From Gammaproteobacteria bacterium (GTDB lineage Bacteria; Pseudomonadota; Gammaproteobacteria; Steroidobacterales; Woeseiaceae): a DNA stretch of 64,000 bases. The position numbers were made by a program, and so were the translations under genes. Location: assembly GCA_022600955.1 (NCBI GenBank), contig JAHZJK010000024.1, positions 248,003 through 312,002 on the forward strand, written 5' to 3'. The notes under the pieces are model-generated. The model saw only the letters and a list, made by a program, of their open reading frames with translations, was not told where the DNA came from and ran no database searches. Below, in pieces: positions 25,841 through 34,166 of this stretch (its first letter is position 1; each line of letters begins with the position of its first letter).

Positions 25841-27182
25841 ACAATTCACGCTGCTGCTGATCGTGCGGTTGACGCTTGTCGGCTTTGCAATGGCGGTGTT
25901 GGTGTGGCTTGCTCTGCGGCCCGGTTATCACAGTGCTATGTTAATCAGCGGCACGATCCTGTTATTGCTCTCTGCCGAGCTCTGGCGATTTGTCAGTCGG
26001 ACCAACCGCGAGGTCGTGAGGTTCCTGGGCGCGGCCCGTTACGCTGACTACTCACAGCGTTTCGACTTCTCAAATGACGGGGCGGGATTCCGCGCACTTG
26101 GTGAGGCGTTCACCGACATCATTGGTCGAATGCGCGAGCGGCGCGCCGATCAGGAGCTCGAAGTTCGCCGGCTACGGGCGCTGATCGAGCATATCCCGGT
26201 GCCACTGCTGACGTTGCATAGCGATGAGGCCATATCATTGCAGAACAATGCATCGCGACGCTTGTTCGGTGCAGAGCATGTCACACGACTGCGAGACCTT
26301 CGAAAGTTTGGAACCAGCTTCGCCGACGCAGTTTCCAGTGCAGTTCCAGGCGAAAGGCGACTGGTTACTTTCGCCGTTGAGGGAATCGAATACCACCTGA
26401 CGCTCGCAACAACAGAAATCATTATCGCGGGACAGAGTGAACGCCTGGTGTCGCTTCAGGATATTCAGTCGGAGCTGGACGCGACTCAGGCGGAAGCCTG
26501 GGAAGATCTTGTGCGAGTACTGACACACGAGATAATGAACTCGATAACCCCGGTGACGTCTTTGGCAATGACCGCTTCGGACGTTGTCGACGACGTGCTA
26601 CGAAAACAGAAGCTGGGCGACCCGCTTGACGAAGACCTTGAAGACTTGCGGGATGCGGTAACAACGGTTGCGCGACGATCAAAGAGCCTTACACAGTTCG
26701 TTGACAGCTACCGGCAGATATCGCGACTCGCGCCGCCAGAAAAGAAGCGCGTTCACCTGGGTGATCTGTTCGCGAGCGCAGCACAGCTCGCGAAGTCTGA
26801 GTGGCCGGAGACCGACCTGGAGGTCGATGTTGTCGTTACACCGTCAGAGCTCGACGTCTTTGCTGATCGTGACTTGCTGGAGCCGGTACTCCTGAACTTG
26901 CTGCGCAACGCGTGGCAGAGTACGCGGCAAATTGACAGACCAATGATAAGCTTGAGTGGGCGCCTGAATCGTCGCAATAACGTCGTTATCGAAATAGCGG
27001 ATAATGGACCAGGAGTACCTGACTCGATTGCCAAGAAAATTTTCGTACCGTTCTTCACAACGAAGGAGGGCGGGTCCGGAGTTGGACTGGCGCTTGCTCG
27101 ACAGGTCATGATCGCTCATGGAGGCTTCATTCGCCTGAGCCGAAACGACTCAGGCGGGGCGACATTCAGTCTTACATTCTAG
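25830..27182 (+). CDS. Sensor histidine kinase partner of the NtrC-type regulator
   Basis: This is a 450-residue membrane kinase. Two close N-terminal helices (about residues 7-28 and 36-50) leave almost no periplasmic loop, so the signal is probably sensed within the membrane or in the cytoplasm. A HAMP/PAS-like stretch (about 60-215) precedes the phosphorylation site VLTHEIMNSITPV, with His233. The ATPase domain shows the N box (LLNLLRNAWQS), G1 (DNGPGVP), F box (FVPFFTTK) and G2 (GSGVGLAL). Its ATG overlaps the regulator gene end by 11 nt, indicating coupled translation. It likely reports envelope stress relieved by the neighbouring exporter. Its 3' end overlaps a convergent small gene by 11 nt. 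Confidence 0.92.
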   Translation: MIFRQFTLLLIVRLTLVGFAMAVLVWLALRPGYHSAMLISGTILLLLSAELWRFVSRTNREVVRFLGAARYADYSQRFDFSNDGAGFRALGEAFTDIIGRMRERRADQELEVRRLRALIEHIPVPLLTLHSDEAISLQNNASRRLFGAEHVTRLRDLRKFGTSFADAVSSAVPGERRLVTFAVEGIEYHLTLATTEIIIAGQSERLVSLQDIQSELDATQAEAWEDLVRVLTHEIMNSITPVTSLAMTASDVVDDVLRKQKLGDPLDEDLEDLRDAVTTVARRSKSLTQFVDSYRQISRLAPPEKKRVHLGDLFASAAQLAKSEWPETDLEVDVVVTPSELDVFADRDLLEPVLLNLLRNAWQSTRQIDRPMISLSGRLNRRNNVVIEIADNGPGVPDSIAKKIFVPFFTTKEGGSGVGLALARQVMIAHGGFIRLSRNDSGGATFSLTF

Positions 27183-27555
27183 GCTGGCCGCCGCTAATCA
27201 GACTATCCAGATAGTCGTATGCCTGATCGGAATCAGACTGAGCAATGCCGAACAAGGCCGCTTCGCGCATGTGCTTGTCGAGTTCTCTCATTTCAACGAA
27301 TTGCCGAAACCACAGATAGCTCTCGCTGGCTGCGACAAGGCCGTGGTCGGTCACTTCGCCTTTTGGTGGTCGGATGCAGTCACCGTCGTGGGTACGAATC
27401 CGTGTCGGTCTGCCGTCTTGCAGACGAACATAGACAGTCGTCTCATGCTTGTTGTCGATCTGCCAGCGGTGCCAGCCCGAGGCACTATTTCCCGGGAGGT
27501 CGGCCGCGGCGACACCGCCGCACAAAAGCAAGGCGGCAAACAGGAGGGTGCGCAT
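27172..27555 (-). CDS. Small secreted protein of the ECF sigma operon
   Basis: This is a 127-residue protein with a signal peptide (MRTLLFAALLLCGGVAAA). The mature part has no domain that I recognise. It has TTVYVRLQDGRPTRIRTHDG and a C-terminal acidic helix containing AQSDSDQAYDYLDSLIS. ATG 27555 is chosen because it shares one base with the stop codon of the HEAT-repeat gene (TGATG), which points to translational coupling; an earlier in-frame start would lie inside that gene. It is the last gene in the sigma operon. A role in envelope sensing with the HEAT protein is inferred from the coupling only. Confidence 0.72.
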   Translation of the reverse strand: MRTLLFAALLLCGGVAAADLPGNSASGWHRWQIDNKHETTVYVRLQDGRPTRIRTHDGDCIRPPKGEVTDHGLVAASESYLWFRQFVEMRELDKHMREAALFGIAQSDSDQAYDYLDSLISGGQPRM

Positions 27556-28445
27556 CAGAGTCCACCATCCAGAGCAGCATCGACCAGCTGCCATACTTCA
27601 TCACTCCCCATCATGACGAGATACTCCAGCAGCTCTTTCTTCTCGGCGGGGCTATCCGACGCGCGGTACAACTCAATTACGCCAGTGTCATGCCCGGAAA
27701 TCAGCATGCCGTCCAGTGCGGCTTCCCGAATTCTCTCAGATTGCGCATCTTTATAGATTTGCACGAGTGTGGTACCAACGTCGTCGCCACCAACGATACC
27801 CATTGCCTCGATCGCTTCTGCCTGCAATTCAGGCTTACTGCTGTCCTGTGCAATGTTTTTCAATGCATCAAGATCACCCGAAATTGCGTAAGCATCTATC
27901 AGTTCCTCTGAAGCTCCGACCCGACTGCTAAGTTCGCGAAGTTCTTCACGCGCGCCCATCGCACCAAGCATGTCGACAGCCTCTTCAAAATCGTCACCTT
28001 CAGCGGTCACGGCGATATCGAAAATGGCCTGCTTGTCATCGGCGATCAGGTAAGCCTCCAGTACTGCCTCACGCGTCTCGCTGCCGCCAGATGCGTAAAT
28101 CTCTCGCAGTCCCTCGAGGCTTGTGTCATTGCCGCCGATACCGATCATGCGTATGGCTTCTGCCTGCAGCTCGCCATTTGCCTCGGTTGCGAAACGCATC
28201 AGCGTTGCCTGTGCCTCCGGCTTGTCGATCTGGCTCAAAACGAACAGGGCTTTTTCCTTGGCGTCAGCGCTATGGTCGCCTGCGAGCACTTTGTTGACGA
28301 GCGGCAGGGCACGTTCAGGCGGAGCGGAAATTAACGCCTCAATAGCGGCCATTTTCAGCTCTTCGGCTGCGTTGTCCTGTGCAGCGGCATTCGATGCTAG
28401 CAGCAGTGCAGTAATCAAGATGGTAAGTTTTGCCAGAGATTTCAT
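27555..28445 (-). CDS. Secreted HEAT-repeat protein
   Basis: This 296-residue protein has a signal peptide ending near NAAAQ (residues 18-23). The rest is about seven or eight short helical HEAT/PBS-lyase-like repeats, for example KEKALFVLSQI, LQAEAIRMIG and LQAEAIEAMGIVG. HEAT solenoids bind other proteins and have no activity of their own. It lies 13 nt after the anti-sigma-like gene and is coupled to a small secreted protein. A periplasmic partner or ligand-sensing arm of the sigma/anti-sigma system is a reasonable inference; the partner is unknown. Confidence 0.82.
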   Translation of the reverse strand: MKSLAKLTILITALLLASNAAAQDNAAEELKMAAIEALISAPPERALPLVNKVLAGDHSADAKEKALFVLSQIDKPEAQATLMRFATEANGELQAEAIRMIGIGGNDTSLEGLREIYASGGSETREAVLEAYLIADDKQAIFDIAVTAEGDDFEEAVDMLGAMGAREELRELSSRVGASEELIDAYAISGDLDALKNIAQDSSKPELQAEAIEAMGIVGGDDVGTTLVQIYKDAQSERIREAALDGMLISGHDTGVIELYRASDSPAEKKELLEYLVMMGSDEVWQLVDAALDGGL

Positions 28446-28458
28446 GTCAGTCCTTCAA

Positions 28459-29088
28459 TCAGGTTGTTTGTGAATCATCTGATGACTCACGGGCTAACTT
28501 CGTTAGCATTACTTTCAGTTCAAAAGAGAGCTGCTCTCGCAAGGCAGCAGCATCTGCCGGTGCGATATCGTCGGCGGCGAGGCGCAATAATATAGGCTCG
28601 AAGGCGCGCAATACGCGTGCAAGTCTGGGTGCGTTGCCGTTCTCCGCAGCGGCTTCGTACAGGCGATTTTGCTCAACAATGTCGAGCACCATTGTTGTTA
28701 CGTCAGTGTCTTCATTGACGTCGACCAGCATTTGCTGGCTTTCTCGCAAGTGGTAGTGAAGCCCGCGCGCCAATGCTACAGGCACCGCTTTCGGTGGTTC
28801 CGCAACACCGTTGTTTTCGGTTGCGACAGTGTGTCCTGGGGGCAGGTCGAGCACCTTTGGCTTGTCCCACTGATAACCTATACCGACGCCCAGTGCGAGT
28901 GCCGCTGTGACGGCCATGCCAAACAGGAAAGACACGGGATGCCAGCCCGCCCTGGGTGCTGCTTCACGGCCACGCTCCAATGCAGCCGCCTCGTCAATTG
29001 ACGCATGCCACTGTTGTACCAGATGCGCTGGTGCCTTGTGTGTCTCGGCGCGGTGTGCCGCGACAAGTTCGTCGATATTCTCAGTCAT
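28459..29088 (-). CDS. Putative anti-sigma factor (single-pass membrane protein)
   Basis: This 209-residue protein has a cytoplasmic N-terminal region of about 50 residues and one transmembrane helix (FLFGMAVTAALALGVGIGY). A periplasmic helical domain follows, containing ESQQMLVDV and a C-terminal segment rich in Leu and Ala. It starts 8 nt inside the end of the ECF sigma gene, the usual arrangement for a cognate anti-sigma. No zinc-binding HxxxCxxC motif is visible, so it is not a ZAS-type anti-sigma. The assignment therefore rests on topology and position. Confidence 0.72.
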   Translation of the reverse strand: MTENIDELVAAHRAETHKAPAHLVQQWHASIDEAAALERGREAAPRAGWHPVSFLFGMAVTAALALGVGIGYQWDKPKVLDLPPGHTVATENNGVAEPPKAVPVALARGLHYHLRESQQMLVDVNEDTDVTTMVLDIVEQNRLYEAAAENGNAPRLARVLRAFEPILLRLAADDIAPADAAALREQLSFELKVMLTKLARESSDDSQTT

Positions 29089-29620
29089 AATTCTCTACCT
29101 TCATGTGGTGCATGCTGATGCGCAACTTCTTTACCGCACGATGCACAGCCTGTTTAACCTGACCTTCGTTAAGGCCCAGCTCTTCGGCAATTTCGCGTGC
29201 CCGCCATTGTTCCAGGTGTTTCAGGACAAAGCAGACGCGCTCTACTTCTGTCAGGCGGGCCAGCGCCTGGGCAAGATCGCATTCCAGCTCGTGTTCTTCC
29301 CAGGCCTGGTGAGGCGTTACGTCGTCGCTTTCATAGTCTGCCTCGAACGCTGAGAACATTCCGGGCTTGCTCTTGCGGATCAGGTTCAGCGCGGCGTTGA
29401 TTGCGATACGGTGAATCCAGGTATCGAGCCTTGCGGTCTGCTCAAACTGGTGGCGCTTGTTCCAGGCATTGAGCAAGGCGTCCTGGACAGCATCCGCGGC
29501 CAGATCCGGGTTACGGGTAATTTTCAGGCACGCCGAATACCAGCGGTCCGACCGGGTCGATATCGCCTCGTGAAAATCCGCTTGCGTCGGCATTCCACCG
29601 GAATTCATTGCTGCCACCAT
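29081..29620 (-). CDS. ECF RNA polymerase sigma factor
   Basis: This is a 179-residue sigma-70 family protein of ECF size. Region 2 is DLAADAVQDALLNAWNKRHQFEQTARLDTWIHRIAINAALNLIRK. Region 4 starts at LTEVERVCFVLKHLEQW and has the helix-turn-helix AREIAEELGLNEGQVKQAVHRAVKKLR. It directs polymerase to a small set of stress promoters. The start could also be ATG 29608 or 29593. Upstream, AACCTTTT (complement of 29646-29653) resembles an ECF -35 element, which would allow autoregulation. The anti-sigma-like gene overlaps its 3' end by 8 nt. Confidence 0.93.
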   Translation of the reverse strand: MVAAMNSGGMPTQADFHEAISTRSDRWYSACLKITRNPDLAADAVQDALLNAWNKRHQFEQTARLDTWIHRIAINAALNLIRKSKPGMFSAFEADYESDDVTPHQAWEEHELECDLAQALARLTEVERVCFVLKHLEQWRAREIAEELGLNEGQVKQAVHRAVKKLRISMHHMKVENYD

Positions 29621-29658
29621 TAGAGCTTGGATGCAAAGCTGGCAGAAAAGGTTAGCAA

Positions 29659-29693
29659 AGAAAACGGCCCCGTAGTTTCCTGACGGGGCCGTT
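29659..29693 (-). terminator. Rho-independent terminator after ompW
   Basis: Stem arms AACGGCCCCGT (29663-29673) and ACGGGGCCGTT (29683-29693) pair perfectly over 11 bp around a 9-nt loop. On the minus strand the stem is followed by TTTTCTTT. It lies downstream of ompW and upstream of the sigma factor start, so it ends ompW transcription and insulates the sigma operon. Confidence 0.88.
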
Positions 29694-29753
29694 GGAGAAG
29701 TTCACGCCGGCCATGATTGACGTAAACCTGTTGCTTTCAGCTGTGTTTAAGGC

Positions 29754-30350
29754 TCAGAAGCGATACCCCAGCGTAATCCCGGCAACCAGCGGGTTGATCT
29801 TGGCCTTGGTTACCACGACACCATCCAGCTTGGCGTCCGACTCGATCTGCATGTAGCGAACTTCGGCATTCACGAACCAGTTGTCATTGATATCGAGGTC
29901 GGCCCCCAGCTGTGCGGCCAGTCCGAACGAGCCATCCAGCTCCAGCTTGGAGCCCGCCAGCGGCCCTTCAGCCTTTTCATCGAAGAACAGGGTGTAGTTG
30001 AGTCCAGCGCCAACATATGGGTGGAAACTGCCGTCGATTGAAAAGTGATACTGCAAACTGAATGTCGGTGGCAGGTGTTTCGTCTCACCGATCGCTGTAC
30101 CGTCTATCAGGTTGATGTCATGTGAAAACGGCGTTGCTGCGAGGACTTCGATCGCCCAGTTCGGCGAGTAGAAATAGGTAAAGTCGAAACCAAGTGCGAC
30201 ACCGTCGTCGACGCGAACGAGATCGCCATTATTGGATTCAGGATTGACGGTGTAAGGCCCGGCGCGGAACGACCAGTCACCCTGTTCCGCTGCTGAGGCA
30301 ATGTTTGTAAGTGCGAGTAGACCTGCAGCTACCCATAACGCGGTTTTCAT
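29754..30350 (-). CDS. ompW: OmpW-family outer-membrane protein
   Basis: This is a small outer-membrane barrel of about 198 residues. A signal peptide ends at ASAAEQ, and the protein continues with family pieces WSFRAGPYTVNPES, FYSPNWAIEVLAATPFSH and LPPTFSLQYHF. It ends in the aromatic YRF typical of barrel proteins. OmpW forms an 8-stranded barrel thought to pass small hydrophobic compounds. ATG 30350 is preferred because GGAG is 7 nt upstream; a longer form from 30386 lacks this. A perfect FNR box at 30416-30429 lies in its promoter, with a -10-like TAACAT 31 nt from the box centre. This resembles a class II FNR-activated promoter, and E. coli ompW is also FNR-controlled. Confidence 0.92.
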   Translation of the reverse strand: MKTALWVAAGLLALTNIASAAEQGDWSFRAGPYTVNPESNNGDLVRVDDGVALGFDFTYFYSPNWAIEVLAATPFSHDINLIDGTAIGETKHLPPTFSLQYHFSIDGSFHPYVGAGLNYTLFFDEKAEGPLAGSKLELDGSFGLAAQLGADLDINDNWFVNAEVRYMQIESDAKLDGVVVTKAKINPLVAGITLGYRF

Positions 30351-30415
30351 TTCTTGCTCCATATTTGTTGCAGTAATTAGGAGCAAAGATGTTAACGAGG
30401 AACGCCGAACTGGAC

Positions 30416-30429
30416 TTGATCTGGATCAA
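30416..30429. promoter_or_regulatory. FNR box in ompW promoter
   Basis: The sequence TTGAT-CTGG-ATCAA is a perfect match to the FNR consensus TTGAT-N4-ATCAA. Its centre is 31 nt from a -10-like TAACAT (complement of 30389-30394), close to the 32 nt expected when the box is at -41.5. The gene immediately upstream encodes an FNR protein. Confidence 0.82.
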
Positions 30430-30449
30430 TTTGGGGGCGTGAGTAATGA

Positions 30450-31184
30450 CTAGTTTTGTTGGTATTTACCGCAGCTGGTATCACCTGACAATTCACAGAG
30501 AGCTGCTATATCGTCGATGACGATACGTCGTCGCCGAGTGGTAAGCAGCCCATCTTTCGACAGTTTCGTCAGTGTTCGGGTGACGGTTTCGTGGGCGAGG
30601 TTCAGAAAGCTGCCAATCTCCGCTCGAGTCATTGGCAAAGTGAATCTGCGGGCATCTGCGCCTCGTGCAGAGCGCTTGTCGCTGATCTCAAGCAGAAACG
30701 CCGCGACGCGACGCTCTGCACGCAGGTTCTCCGTAACAAGCCAGCGATGGTGTCGTGCGCAGTCGTTACTCAGTATCTTCATAAGTTGCCGCTGCATCGC
30801 AGGTACATTTGCGGCAATGCGGTCAAAATCCGCCATTGTGATACGACAAACCGTCACATCTGTTAGAGCCATGGCGCTGACTTCGTGTCTGCCTTTGTGT
30901 AGAGCCTCAAGTCCGAGCGTGTCGCCGTCCATGTGGAAAGCAACGATACGTTCCTCGCCGCGACGGTTCTGCGCATACTGCTTGGTGTAGCCGGACTTGA
31001 TGGCAAAGAAGCAACTAAAATTGTCGCCCGCCCTATAAAGGAGTTCGCCGCCGCGAATAACGGAGTGCTGACTGACCTTGCTTACCAGTTGCAGGCGCTC
31101 TTCTGGCGGTAGCGCTGAGCAAAGGCAGACGCCGCCCAGCTGACAAACGCCGCAGGCTGTCGGTACCGGCTCGTTGGTTGGCAA
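30450..31184 (-). CDS. fnr: FNR-type oxygen-sensing transcriptional regulator
   Basis: This is a 244-residue CRP/FNR-family regulator. Cysteines 11, 14, 20 and 113 give the spacing C-x2-C-x5-C-x92-C, identical to the four ligands of the [4Fe-4S] cluster in E. coli FNR. A cyclic-nucleotide-binding-like sensor domain occupies about residues 25-145. The helix-turn-helix has AEIGSFLNLAHETVTRTLTKL, with Glu199 and Arg203 at the positions that read TTGAT in FNR. It should dimerise and bind DNA when oxygen is absent. The next gene downstream, ompW, carries a perfect FNR box. Additional Cys22 and Cys58 are not expected cluster ligands. Confidence 0.93.
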   Translation of the reverse strand: MPTNEPVPTACGVCQLGGVCLCSALPPEERLQLVSKVSQHSVIRGGELLYRAGDNFSCFFAIKSGYTKQYAQNRRGEERIVAFHMDGDTLGLEALHKGRHEVSAMALTDVTVCRITMADFDRIAANVPAMQRQLMKILSNDCARHHRWLVTENLRAERRVAAFLLEISDKRSARGADARRFTLPMTRAEIGSFLNLAHETVTRTLTKLSKDGLLTTRRRRIVIDDIAALCELSGDTSCGKYQQN

Positions 31185-31286
31185 AGTGTTTCCTCGATCA
31201 AGCAGAGCCGTCGCCCCTGGTCAAAGCAGGGCCAACGCTACCTGTGCCTAAAGCGATCTGCTATTTCGGAAATCACGCATAGTGGC

Positions 31287-32471
31287 TCACACGGTTTGTC
31301 CGGCCGCATTGCCGGAGGCCCAGGCCCATTGAAAGTTGAAGCCACCCAGATGTCCGGTCACGTCGACCACTTCCCCGATGAAATAGAGGCCGGGTTGCAA
31401 GCGGCTCTCCATCGTTTGCGATGATAACTGGTCTGTATCGACACCGCCCAAAGTCACTTCGGCAGTGCGATAACCTTCCGTTGCCGCAGGTTTCATCGAC
31501 CAGGCGCTGAGGCTGTCCGCCAATGCTCGCAATTTCTGGTCCGGAATCTCACCCAGCGGCAGGTTCGAAATCGCGGGCCACAGCAGATCCTGAAGTTCTG
31601 CTACCAGCGCCCGCGGTAGAAATTCGCTTAAGACACTGCGCAACAAGGCTTTGGGTTTGCGCAGCTTGCTCTCTCCGAGGATGTCGGCGGGATATTGTCC
31701 CGGGAACAGGTCGACAGCAATTGATTCGCCAGGCAGCCAGTAATTTGAAGCCTGCAACATCGCAGGACCACTCAGGCCGCGATGTGTGAACAGAATGCCT
31801 TCCGTAAACGTCTTTCCACCGGCGGTCACTGCAGCAATGCAGCTCACGCCGGAAACTCGTTCGCTCAATTGTTGCAGTGCGCCCGTTAACGTAAAAGGAA
31901 CAAGTCCTGCGCGCAACTCGACTACGATGTGGCCAAATTGTCGGGCGATTCGGTGACCGAAATCAGATGCGCCCATTTTGGGGATGCTCAAGCCACCGCT
32001 CGCGATGACCAGCGATTCGGCGGAAAAACGTCCCTTGCTGCAATTGACTTTGAAGTGCTCTGCAAAAGCTACTCGGGTGTCAGCGCAATCGGTGAGTATC
32101 TCTACATTCGCCTGATCACATTCCGCACGTAACATTGCGACAATATCTTTCGAAGAACGGTCGCAAAACAGCTGCCCGAGAGTCTTTTCGTGATATGGGA
32201 TCGAGTGCCTCTCGACCATCGCAATGAAGTCCCACTGGGTATAACGGCTCAGTGCCGATTTGCAGAAATGCGGATTCGACGAAAGGAATCGGCCAGGTTC
32301 GCAATGCAGGTTCGTGAAATTGCAGCGCCCGCCACCGGACATGAGTATTTTCTTGCCAATCCGGTTGGAGCTTTCTAGAACGATGACCTTGCGTCCTCGC
32401 CTGCCCGCTGCAATTGCGCACATCAGGCCCGCGGCGCCACCACCTATTATGACAACATCGGCATCGATCAT
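31287..32471 (-). CDS. BaiN/HI0933-family flavoprotein
   Basis: This is a 394-residue FAD-dependent protein of the HI0933/YhiN family. The N-terminal FAD motif is VVIIGGGAAGLMCAIAAGRRG. The family signature GKKILMSGGGRCNFTN follows at about residues 38-53, and the C-terminal FAD contact reads GEVVDVTGHLGGFNFQWAWASG. Family members are annotated as aminoacetone oxidases or NAD(P)/FAD oxidoreductases, but their physiological reaction is poorly defined. It stands alone between FNR and the Lrp/AsnC regulator. There is no clear operon partner. Confidence 0.92.
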   Translation of the reverse strand: MIDADVVIIGGGAAGLMCAIAAGRRGRKVIVLESSNRIGKKILMSGGGRCNFTNLHCEPGRFLSSNPHFCKSALSRYTQWDFIAMVERHSIPYHEKTLGQLFCDRSSKDIVAMLRAECDQANVEILTDCADTRVAFAEHFKVNCSKGRFSAESLVIASGGLSIPKMGASDFGHRIARQFGHIVVELRAGLVPFTLTGALQQLSERVSGVSCIAAVTAGGKTFTEGILFTHRGLSGPAMLQASNYWLPGESIAVDLFPGQYPADILGESKLRKPKALLRSVLSEFLPRALVAELQDLLWPAISNLPLGEIPDQKLRALADSLSAWSMKPAATEGYRTAEVTLGGVDTDQLSSQTMESRLQPGLYFIGEVVDVTGHLGGFNFQWAWASGNAAGQTV

Positions 32472-32493
32472 ACTGGAAGGATAACAGCGTGGA

Positions 32494-33000
32494 CTAGACT
32501 CTTACGACAGCGTTGTCTGCCTGTTCGTCGAGCATGCGCATTCGCTCAAGCAATGTGAGCTGGGACTTTTCTTCGGTGTAGATGATTTTTGTCGACGTAT
32601 CGCCGCTTTTTTGCAGAGCCTTGATAAAACGGTGCAGGTGATCCATGTCGATAGCGATGACATCGAGGCATAAAAGCCCGTCACCGGCGATGACCGAAAT
32701 TGTAAGAACCTCGGGTTGTACGCGCAGCGTTTTGCGCAGCGACTCGGCGGTCTGGCTCGGGATGCTGATCTCGACGGCCGCTCGTACCCCGAAACCCAGT
32801 GACTCGTAGCAAAGGACTTCCGCATCGTCTTTGAGTACTTGTGCACGTTTAAGCGCAGTAATGCGGCGCGAAACAGCGGTTCGCGATAAATGAACCATCG
32901 ACGCAAGTTCGACTGTCGTCAGCCTGGTGTTGGTTGCGAGTGCAGATAGTATCGCGATGTCGTACTTGTCCAGACCTGCATTTCTTTGATTGGTACTCAC
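32494..33000 (-). CDS. Lrp/AsnC-family transcriptional regulator
   Basis: This is a regulator of about 168 residues, the normal length for the family. The N-terminal helix-turn-helix is LDKYDIAILSALATNTRLTT followed by LASMVHLSRTAVSRRITALK. The C-terminal RAM-type ligand domain contains VLTISVIAGDGLLCLDVIAID. GTG 33000 is the likely start because GGGGGAG stands 5 nt upstream; a longer in-frame start at 33066 would add a non-homologous lead. It is divergent from a LysR regulator, and two identical 10-bp repeats lie between them. Its effector is probably an amino acid or small organic acid, inferred from family. Confidence 0.88.
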   Translation of the reverse strand: MSTNQRNAGLDKYDIAILSALATNTRLTTVELASMVHLSRTAVSRRITALKRAQVLKDDAEVLCYESLGFGVRAAVEISIPSQTAESLRKTLRVQPEVLTISVIAGDGLLCLDVIAIDMDHLHRFIKALQKSGDTSTKIIYTEEKSQLTLLERMRMLDEQADNAVVRV

Positions 33001-33079
33001 AGTTCTCCCCCGGCGCAAAAACGCAACTGCATATTCTGTGACAGTTGTGCTGATCGCAAGGTTCATACTTTTTAGCGAA

Positions 33080-33110
33080 TAATTAACGTTCAGTTGAAAC
33101 TAATTAACGT
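33080..33110. repeat. Pair of 10-bp direct repeats in divergent Lrp/LysR intergenic region
   Basis: The sequence TAATTAACGT occurs at 33080-33089 and 33101-33110. The start-to-start spacing is 21 bp, two turns of B-DNA. The flanking region is AT-rich compared with nearby genes. Repeats on one DNA face in a divergent promoter fit binding sites for an Lrp octamer or a LysR tetramer. Confidence 0.6.
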
Positions 33111-33257
33111 ATGAAAAACTCCGCACGTTTCGTTCGTGTTTGTTTTTTTCAACGCACGATTTGTAACAACCCTTTTCGAGTTTGCGGTGTCTTAGTTTAG
33201 GTAGATCATTCTTTTTTCCATTTTGCTTGGCGCATTGATATTCCGGGGAGTAATAAG

Positions 33258-34166
33258 ATGCAAGGTGAGTTGAGACAGGTTGCGGATTTGGCGTTGTTCG
33301 CAAAGATCGTCCAGACAGGTGGTATTTCGCGTTGTGCGGCAGATCTCGGCATGGAGCGTACAACCATTAGCCGTCGTCTCGGTACGCTGGAGAAAACGCT
33401 CGGAGTGAAGCTGCTCGATCGGTCGCCGAAGCATATTTCGGTTACTGACGCCGGACGGCGCTGCCTCGAACAGTGTGAGCAGTTGCTTGAGTCTGCGCGA
33501 AACGCACAGTCACTTGCGACGATCGGTTCCATTATTGCCAGTGCGACACCGATAGTCGTCGGCGCGCCACCCGATATTATCGATCGATATCTCGAGCCTC
33601 AATTGTCGTTGTTTGAAAGTGAAAACCCTGGTATCAGCATTGAGCGCCGGCCCCTGTCGCTGTGGACAGAAGAGGCGATCGACTCGGTTGATCTGGGCGT
33701 AACTCTGGCGCCCGTGGCGATTACTGGTGGCTGGACCAACACCATTGCATATGTGAGGCAGTCTGTATTTGCCAGCAAGGACTATGCGGAAAACCACGCC
33801 CCGATCCTGACCCCATTCGATCTTGACGCTCACGACTGCATCGTCGAGCGCAGTAATAGTGACAAGCATGCATGGCGTTTCGACCGCGGCGGCGATACTA
33901 CAACGGTTAGCATCAATTCCCGGCATGTTGTGTCAAGTCTGCTCGAGGCACGTGAAGCAACGCTGGCGGGCCTTGGAATATGTCTGTTGCCGCAATACCT
34001 GTGCGAACCGTACCTGCGGTCAGGGCATCTTGTGGACCTGATGCCGGATACCGACTCAAGCGGACGAGAGGTGGTGGTTATTAGCCCGCGCCAGAGGCAA
34101 CGCAAATCCGGCACCGCTGCGCTGAGGTTGCATCTCGAGGCGGCGTTTAAGAAAGAAACTATCTAG
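33258..34166 (+). CDS. LysR-family transcriptional regulator
   Basis: This is a 302-residue LysR-type protein. The winged helix-turn-helix spans residues about 9-66 (LFAKIVQTGGISRCAADLGMERTTISRRLGTLE). A substrate-binding-like effector domain follows from about residue 95. The start has GGGGAG 7-8 nt upstream. It is divergent from the Lrp/AsnC gene. LysR regulators commonly control a neighbouring gene, and the TonB-dependent receptor 320 nt downstream is the obvious candidate. A 12-bp hairpin directly follows its stop codon. Confidence 0.92.
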   Translation: MQGELRQVADLALFAKIVQTGGISRCAADLGMERTTISRRLGTLEKTLGVKLLDRSPKHISVTDAGRRCLEQCEQLLESARNAQSLATIGSIIASATPIVVGAPPDIIDRYLEPQLSLFESENPGISIERRPLSLWTEEAIDSVDLGVTLAPVAITGGWTNTIAYVRQSVFASKDYAENHAPILTPFDLDAHDCIVERSNSDKHAWRFDRGGDTTTVSINSRHVVSSLLEAREATLAGLGICLLPQYLCEPYLRSGHLVDLMPDTDSSGREVVVISPRQRQRKSGTAALRLHLEAAFKKETI

